Source: Ursus arctos (taxonomy: Eukaryota > Chordata > Mammalia > Carnivora > Ursidae). Taken from it: a DNA stretch of 64,000 nucleotides. The notes beneath the pieces are model-generated. The model was not told the origin of the DNA and did not search any database. It saw only the letters and a program-made list of their open reading frames with translations. Positions 57,650 through 64,000 of the stretch are shown here, piece after piece. The stretch covers positions 35,060,767-35,124,766 of the forward strand of contig NW_026623089.1 of the NCBI RefSeq assembly GCF_023065955.2. Reading direction: 5' to 3'. The translations under genes were made by a program, and so were the position numbers. Every line of letters starts with the position of its first letter. The first letter of the stretch is position 1.

Positions 57650-58447
57650 CTAAACAAACACGGAACCAGCCTGAGACGCAGGAAGACGCATCTGGATCTC
57701 TACAAATGAACATCTCCAGCGCTGAGTATTGAGGTACGAAGCGGGGAGCCATGAAACCGTGCACAGATATCGGAAGATAAACGGAAGGGGGAGGGAGCCG
57801 CCGCGTTTGGGCGCCCGGAAGCGGTAGCCACTTGCACGGGGGAGCGGGCGGGGCTCGCGGACGGCACCCGCAAAACAGCAGACTGAGACCGTGAGCCGGG
57901 TGCGCGCGCCACCAGGCATCTCGCGGAACCCCGGAATCCTGGTGCGCTCACCGGATCCAGACTGAGACCGGGAGATCCGGGAGCGCGCGCGGGGCGGCTG
58001 GCGGCTGGCGGCTGGCGGCATTAGAAACACAAAGGACAGAGACGCGCCGGCCCTGGAAGTGAGGGCTGGGACTCCGGGTGTGGGGCGCACATCCCGGGGC
58101 GCTGCAGGGTTGAGCAGCACCAACAGAAACAGAGTTAAAGTGGCCAGAACATTAGTAGAGAACGGGCCGCAATCCCTCTGTTCTGTGACAGAGGCTGAAA
58201 TTTGGCCGCTGCTGCTCTGACTCTCAGAAGAGGCACAGCAAACCGCCAGGGAAAGCCGCCAGAGAACAAAAGCCTGGAAATACCGGCTCAGGGAGTGCCC
58301 ATCCCCATCCCTCCTCGCAGGGGACACGGAGACTCTACCCAAACAGGGTTGCCTGAGTATCGGCGCGGCAGGCCCCTCCCCCAGAACACAGAAGGCAGGC
58401 TGAAAAATCAAGAAGCCCACAACCCGGGCGCCTGGGTGGCGCATCAT
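57650..58447 (-). other. 265-codon antisense open frame in the L1-B 5' UTR
   Basis: An ATG-started frame runs antisense through most of the 5' UTR. Its first codons (MMRHPGA) come from the SINE inserted at 58426-58607, and the rest from the L1. Segments such as LTLFL/VLLNP and LNTQRWRCSFVEIQM also occur on the corresponding strand of L1-A. It is arginine, serine and proline rich and has no domain I know. High G+C makes long stop-free frames likely by chance, so coding status is unproven. Confidence 0.35.
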
Positions 58448-58607
58448 TGAGCGTCTGCCTTCGGCTTAGGGCGTGATCCCGGCGCTCCGGAAAGGAGTCC
58501 CTCATCGGGCTCCTCCGCTGGGAGCCTGCTTCTTCCTCTCCCACTCCCCTGCTTCTGTTCCCTCTCTCGCTGGTTGGCTGCCACATAAATAAATAAAATC
58601 TTTAAAG
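58426..58607 (+). mobile_element. SINEC nested in L1-B 5' UTR with 16-bp duplication
   Basis: Sense SINE, gggcgcctgggtggcgcatc to 'aaataaataaaatctttaaa'. Duplications aagaagcccacaaccc (58410-58425) and aagaagcccgcatccc (58608-58623). Its sequence is a young type, so L1-B predates this SINE. Confidence 0.95.
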
Positions 58608-58706
58608 AAGAAGCCCGCATCCCTAAGATCCCTATAAAACAAGGGGCACGGCTAGGGACCCAGTCAATAATTTGGGCTCTGGACAACCTCGCAACTTCTC
58701 ATCAGA

Positions 58707-59609
58707 ATGACAAGAAGGAGAAGCCCCCCCCAGCAAAGAAAAGACAGTGAGTCTGTGGCCTCTGCCACAGAAATAATGGATATGGATGTAACCAAATTAT
58801 CAGAAATGGAATTCAGAGTAACGATGGTCAAAATGATGAGTAGAATTGAAAAAAGTATTAACGAAAAGGTTACTGAGAATATAGAATCCCTAAGGACAGA
58901 AATGAGAGCAAATCTGACAGAAATTAAAAATTCCATGAGCCAAATGCAGGCAAAACTAGAGGCTCTGACGGCCAGGGTCGCAGAAGCAGAGGAACGGGTT
59001 AGTGAATTGGAGGATGGGTTAATAGAGGAAAAAATGAAAATAGAAGATGGTCTTAAAAAAATCCACGCCCACGAATGTAGGTTACGGGACATTACTGACT
59101 CAATGAAACGATCCAATGTTAGAATCATCGGCATCCCCGAGGGGGTGGAGAAAAACAGAGGTCTAGAAGAGATATTTGAACAAATTGTAGCTGAAAACTT
59201 CCCTAATCTAGCAAGTGAAACAAACATTCGTGTCCAAGAGGCAGAGAGGACCCCTCCCAAGCTCAACCATGACAAACCTACGCCACGTCACGTCATAGTG
59301 CAATTCGCAAATATTAGATGCAAGGATACAGTATTGAAAGCGGCCAGGGCAAAGAAATTTCTCACGTACCAAGGCAAAAGCATCAGAATTATGTCAGACC
59401 TGTCTACACAGACCTGGAATGAGAGAAAGGGTTGGGGGAGCATATTTAAAGCTCTTTCAGAGAAAAACATGCAGCCAAGGATCCTTTATCCAGCAAGGCT
59501 GTCATTCAGAATTGTTGGAGAAATAAAGACATTTCAGAATCGCCAGTCACTAACCAATTTTGTAACCACGAAACCAGCCCTACAGGAGATATTACGGGGG
59601 GTTCTATAA
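58707..59609 (+). CDS. L1 ORF1 protein (RNA-binding chaperone), intact frame
   Basis: ORF1p is the trimeric nucleic-acid chaperone that coats L1 RNA in the cytoplasmic particle. The 300-codon frame starts at an ATG and has no internal stop. Residues 1-35 are a basic, serine-rich N terminus. Residues about 37-132 are a heptad-rich coiled coil (for example 'IKNSMSQMQAKLEALTARVA'). Residues about 136-232 form the RRM, opening with 'SNVRIIGIPEGVEKNRGLEE'. Residues 233-300 are the C-terminal domain, with 'EKNMQPRILYPARLSF'. Length is slightly shorter than human ORF1p (338). ORF2 begins 72 bases downstream. Transcription would come from the L1 5' UTR promoter, now interrupted by a SINE. Whether it is expressed cannot be told from sequence. 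Confidence 0.93.
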   Translation: MTRRRSPPQQRKDSESVASATEIMDMDVTKLSEMEFRVTMVKMMSRIEKSINEKVTENIESLRTEMRANLTEIKNSMSQMQAKLEALTARVAEAEERVSELEDGLIEEKMKIEDGLKKIHAHECRLRDITDSMKRSNVRIIGIPEGVEKNRGLEEIFEQIVAENFPNLASETNIRVQEAERTPPKLNHDKPTPRHVIVQFANIRCKDTVLKAARAKKFLTYQGKSIRIMSDLSTQTWNERKGWGSIFKALSEKNMQPRILYPARLSFRIVGEIKTFQNRQSLTNFVTTKPALQEILRGVL

Positions 59610-59681
59610 AAGTAAAAAGGCCCCAAGAGTGATACAGAACAGAAAGTCACAGCCAATACAAACAAAGACTTTACTGGCAAC

Positions 59682-62600
59682 ATGGCAACATTAAAATCAT
59701 ATCTCTCAGTAATCAGTCTTAATGTAAATGGTTTGAACCATCCCATAAAGTGCCACAGGGTTGCAGATTGGATAAAAAGAAATGACCCATCCATTTGCTG
59801 TCTACAAGAGACTCATTTCAAACCCAAAGATGCATTCAGACTGAGAGTAAGGGGATGGAGTACCATCTTTCACGCAAATGGACCTCAAAAGAAAGCTGGG
59901 GTAGCAATTCTCATATCAGATAAATTGGATTTTAAACTACAGACTATAGTTAGAGACGCAGAAGGGCACTATATTATTCTTAAGGGAAGTATTCAACAAG
60001 TGGATATGACAATTATAAATATATATGCCCCCAACAGGGGAGCAGCAAGATACACAAGCCAACTCTTAACCAGAATAAAGAGACATATAAATAAAAATAC
60101 ATTAATAGTAGGGGACCTCAACACTCCACTATCAGAAATAGACAGAACACCCTGGCAAAAACTAAGCAAAGAATCAAAGGCTTTGAATGCCATACTCAAC
60201 GAGTTGGACCTCATAGATATATATAGAACACTACACCCCAGAACCAAAGAATACTCATTCTATTCTAATGCCCATGGAACATTCTCAAGAATAGACCATG
60301 TTCTGGGACACAAAACAGGTCTCAACCGATACCAAAAGATTGAAATTATCCCCTGCATATTCTCAGACCACAATGCTCTGAAATTGGAACTCAACCACAA
60401 GGAAAAATTTGGAAGAAACTCAAACACTTGGAGACTAAGAACCATCCTGCTCAGGAATGACTCGATAAACCAGGAAATCAAAAATCAAATTAAACAATTT
60501 ATGGAGACCAATGAGAATGAAAATACAACAGTCCAAAACCTATGGGATACTGCAAAGGCAGTCCTAAGGGGGAAATACATAGCCATCCAAGCCTCACTCA
60601 AAAGAATAGAAAAATCTAAAATGCAGTTTTTATATTCTCACCTCAAGAAGCTGGAACAGCAACAGAGGGACAGGCCTAATCCACGCACGAGGAAGCAGTT
60701 GACCAAAATTAGAGCTGAAATCAATCAAGCAGAAACCAGAAGTACAGTAGAGCAGATCAACAGGACTAGAAGCTGGTTCTTTGAGAGAATCAATAAAATT
60801 GACAGACCACTGGCAAGACTTATCCAAAAGAAAAGAGAAAGGACCCAGATTATTAAAATTATGAATGAAAAAGGAGAGGTCACGACGAGCACCATTGAAA
60901 TTGGAAGGATTATTAGAAATTTTTATCAACAGCTATATGCCAATAAACTAAGCAATCTGGAAGAGATGGAATCCTTCCTGGAAATCTATAAACTACCAAG
61001 ATTGAAACCGGAAGAAATTGATTCCTTAAACAGGCCAATTAATTATGAAGAGATTGAGTCAGTGATAAACAACCTTCCAAATAACAAAACTCCAGGCCCA
61101 GACGGTTTTCCTGGGGAATTCTACCAAACATTCAAAGAAGAAATAATACCTATTCTCCTAAAGCTATTTCAAAAAATAGAAACAGAAGGAAAGCTACCAA
61201 ACTCATTCTATGAGGCCAATATTACCTTGATCCCCAAACCAGGCAAAGACCCCATCAAAAAGAATTACAGACCGATTTCCCTAATGAATATGGACGCCAA
61301 AATCCTCAACAAGATACTTGCTAATAGAATCCAACAGTACATTAAAAGGATTATCCATCACGATCAAGTGGGATTCATCCCTGGGATGCAAGCGTGGTTC
61401 AATATTCGCAAATCAATCAGCGTGATACATCATATCAACAAGAAAAGACTCAGGAACCATATGATCCTCTCAATCGATGCCGAAAAAGCATTTGACAAAA
61501 TACAGCATCCTTTCCTGATTAAAACCCTTCAGAGTGTAGGAATAGAAGGTACATTTCTCAATCTCATAAAAGCCATCTATGAAAAGCCTACTGCAAATAT
61601 TATTCTCAATGGGGAAAAGCTGGAAGCCTTTCCCTTAAGATCAGGAACTCGACAAGGATGCCCACTCTCGCCACTATTATTCAACATAGTACTAGAAGTC
61701 CTTGCAACAGCAATCAGACGACAAAAAGGGATCAAAGGTATTCAAATTGGCAAAGAAGAAGTCAAAATGTCTCTCTTTGCAGATGACATGATACTCTATA
61801 TGGAAAACCCAAAAGAAGCCACTCCCAAACTATTAGAAGTTATAGAGCAATTCAGTAACGTGGCAGGATACAAAAATCAATGCTCAGAAATCAGTTGCAT
61901 TTCTATACACAAATAACGAGACCGAAGAAAGAGAAATTAGGGAATCCATCCCATTTACAATAGCACCAAAAACCATACGTTACCTTGGAATTAACTTAAC
62001 CAGAGACGTAAAGGACCTATTTTCTAGAAACTATAAATCACTCTTGAAAGACATTGAGGAAGACATAAAAAGATGGAAAGATATTCCATGCTCATGGATC
62101 GGAAGAATTAACATAGTTAAAATGTCCATGCTACCCAGAGCAATCTACACTTTCAATGCTATCCCGATCAAAATACCAAGGACGTTTTTCAAAGAACTGG
62201 AACAAACAGTCCTTAAATTTGTATGGAAACAGAAAAGGCCCCGAATCTCCAAGGAACTGTTGAAAAGGAAAAACAAAGCTGGGGGCATCACAATGCCGGA
62301 TTTTGAGCTGTACTACAAAGCTGTGATCACAAAGACAGCATGGTACTGGCACAAAAACAGACACATAGACCAATGGAACAGAATAGAGAGCCCAGAAATG
62401 GACCCTCGGCTCTTTGGGCAACTAATATTTGATAAATCAGGAAAAAACATCCGGTGGGAAAAAGACAGTCTCTTCAATAAGTGGTGCTGGGAAAATTGGA
62501 CAGCTACATGCAAGAGAATGAAACTTGACCACTATCTCACACCATACACAAAAATAAACTCCAAATGGATGAAAGACCTCGATGTGAGACAGGAATCCAT

Positions 62601-63507
62601 CAAAATTCTAGAGGAGAACATAGGCAACAACCTCTACGACATCGGCCAAAGCAACCTTTTTCATGACACATCCCCAAAGGCAAGAGAAACAAAAGATAAA
62701 ATGAACTTATGGGACTTCATCAAGATTAAAAGTTTCTGCACATCCAAGGAAACAGTCAGAAAAACTAAGAGGCAGCCCACGGAATGGGAGAATATATTTG
62801 CAAATGACACTACAGATAAAGGACTGGTATCCAAGATCTACAAAGAACTTCTCAAACTCAATACACGAGAAACAAATAAACAAATCAAAAAATGGGCAGA
62901 AGATATGAACAGACACTTTTCCAATGAAGACATACAAATGGCTAACAGACACATGAAAAAATGTTCAAAATCATTAGCCATCAAGGAAATTGAAATCAAA
63001 ACCACACTGAGATACCACCTTACGCCAGTTAGAATGGCAAAAATAGACAAGGCAAGAAACAACAATTGTTGGAGAGGATGTGGAGAAAGGGGATCCCTCC
63101 TACATTGTTGGTGGGAATGCAAGTTGGTACAGCCACTCTGGAAAACAGTGTGGAGGTCCCTTAAAAAGTTAAAAATTGAGCTACCCTATGACCCAGCCAT
63201 TGCACTACTGGGTATTTACCCCAAAGATACAGACGTAGTGAAGAGAAGGGCCATATGCACCCCAATGTTCATAGCAGCAATGTCCACAAAAGCTAAATTG
63301 TAGATAGAGCCGAGATGCCCTTCAACAGATGACTGGATTAAGAAGTTGTGGTCCATATATACGATGGAATATTACTCAGCTATCAGAAAGAATGAGTTCT
63401 CAACATTTGCTACAACATGGACAGCACTGGAGGAGATAATGCTAAGTGAAATAAGTCAAGCAGAGAAAGACAACTATCATATGATTTCTCTCATCTATGG
63501 AACATAA
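59682..63507 (+). pseudogene. L1 ORF2 (endonuclease-reverse transcriptase), one frameshift and one stop
   Basis: ORF2p nicks DNA and copies L1 RNA at the nick. The first 744-residue frame (59682-61916) keeps the endonuclease catalytic set N14, E43, D145, N147, D205, D229 and H230, the Z region ([15 protein letters not shown]), and reverse transcriptase motifs including the FADD box at residues 699-702. At 61872-61876 an A-run has five As; the L1-A copy has four there, so the frame shifts and stops at 61916. The next frame is open (62044-63303 is its ATG-started part) and carries the Cys-rich motif C-x3-C-x7-H-x4-C near 63073-63120. It ends early at TAG 63301-63303, where relatives have TGG. 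The native TAA is at 63505-63507. Total length 3826 nt equals 1275 codons plus one base. The copy cannot make full-length ORF2p. Confidence 0.93.
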
Positions 63508-63616
63508 GAACTAGGATGATCGGTGGGGAAGAGAGGGATAAAGAAAGGGGGGGTAATCAGAAGGGGGAATGAAACATGAGCGACTATGGACTATGAGAAA
63601 CAAACTGAGGACTTCA

Positions 63617-63640
63617 GAGGGGAGGGGGGTGGGGGAATGG
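63617..63640 (+). other. G-quadruplex-prone run in the L1 3' UTR
   Basis: The 'aggggaggggggtgggggaa' run followed by tggg gives four closely spaced G-runs. The same element appears at the L1 copies near 38980 and 40560 and, as C-runs, near 10020 and 22630. It is a known conserved trait of many L1 3' UTRs. Confidence 0.75.
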
Positions 63641-64000
63641 GATAGACCGGTGATGGGTAGTAAGGAGGGCACGTATTGCATGGTGCACTGGGTGTTATAC
63701 ACAACTAATGAATCATCGAGCCTTATATCGGAAACCGGGGATGTACTGTATGGTGACTAACATAATATAATAATAATAATAATAATAAAAAAATCATTAA
63801 AAAAAATAATAACCACCTAGAAACAATATTGGAAGATTAATTGTCATGACATATATCAAGCACTCAACCCACGTGGTATAAATATTTCCCTGGGAATCAG
63901 AGATTTTCCAAATTACCACATTTGCTCTTAATAAACAAGTAACGCCTGAGAACAAACCAGCCAGTCCACACCTTGATGCAAATTATTTACTGCCTTTTAA

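Larger units (their letters stand above)
57571..63811 (+). mobile_element. full-length LINE-1 (L1-B), near-intact
   Basis: All parts are present in order: 5' end (ggagttaagatggcggagga), a CpG-rich 5' UTR carrying a nested SINE, ORF1, a 72-base spacer, ORF2, and a 3' UTR with a G-rich run (63617-63640) and an (AAT)n/A tail. I could not find target-site duplications, so an end may have been rearranged. Much less decayed than L1-A. The tail (AATAATAATAATAATAA) is itself a short microsatellite. Confidence 0.96.

Noticed and set aside
59993..60929. Antisense frames across L1-B ORF2 (73-99 codons)
   Set aside because: Shadow frames of the sense ORF2; no independent signal.
57571..63811. Target-site duplication for L1-B
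   Set aside because: I compared the left flank (aaaagatgtcctgggt) with the right flank (aaccacctagaaac) and found no match, so none is claimed.
1..64000. CRISPR array, bacterial operon, phage or novel multi-gene system
   Set aside because: No spaced direct repeats of that kind, no Shine-Dalgarno-linked gene runs and no long non-L1 coding frames; the sequence is vertebrate nuclear DNA.

Overview
The window is mammalian nuclear DNA from a carnivore. At least 13 copies of a tRNA-derived SINE share the head gggcgcctgggtggctcag, two A/B-box-like segments, a CT-rich body and an A-rich tail. They match the caniform SINEC type and look more like bear, panda or seal copies than dog copies. LINE-1 copies ending in the carnivore 3' UTR support the same reading. 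I see no host protein-coding gene, no structural RNA gene, no CRISPR and no bacterial or phage feature. The DNA is intergenic or deep intronic, and nearly all open frames outside the L1s are chance.

Layout. 0-9 kb: mostly unrecognised sequence with a 5' SINE, MIR, L2, MER5-type and MaLR LTR relics, and TG/CA microsatellites. 9-16 kb: L2, two L1 3' ends (one twin-primed and internally inverted), two SINEs, a MaLR LTR, MIRs and a compound CT/CA microsatellite. 18.7-21.9 kb: ancient antisense L1/HAL1-like sequence that contains an unexpected CpG island (about 19.06-19.70 kb), a SINE and an MLT1 LTR relic. 22.46-28.90 kb: a full-length minus-strand L1 (called L1-A here) with a perfect 14-bp target duplication and two SINEs inserted in its ORF2; its reading frames are decayed. 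29-42 kb: sparse ancient repeats, two SINEs, two 5'-truncated plus-strand L1s (one splitting an L2), a G-quadruplex-prone C-rich stretch and a perfect small palindrome. 42-57 kb: ancient plus- and minus-strand L1 tracts, with MER5-in-MIR and L1-in-L1 nesting and four SINEs. 57.57-63.81 kb: a second full-length L1 on the plus strand (L1-B) with an intact 300-codon ORF1, an ORF2 broken by one extra base and one stop codon, and a SINE in its 5' UTR.

The elements can be ordered in time. MIR, L2 and MaLR relics and ancient L1s are the oldest, MER5 and L1 insertions cut into them, lineage-specific L1s came next, and SINEC copies with clean duplications are among the most recent. No new biological system is convincingly present. 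The items most worth checking are the CpG island in old L1 sequence, the near-intact L1-B with a long antisense frame in its 5' UTR, the two twin-primed L1s and the 17-bp palindrome. Repeat family names are from memory of consensus sequences, and boundaries of old repeats are approximate.
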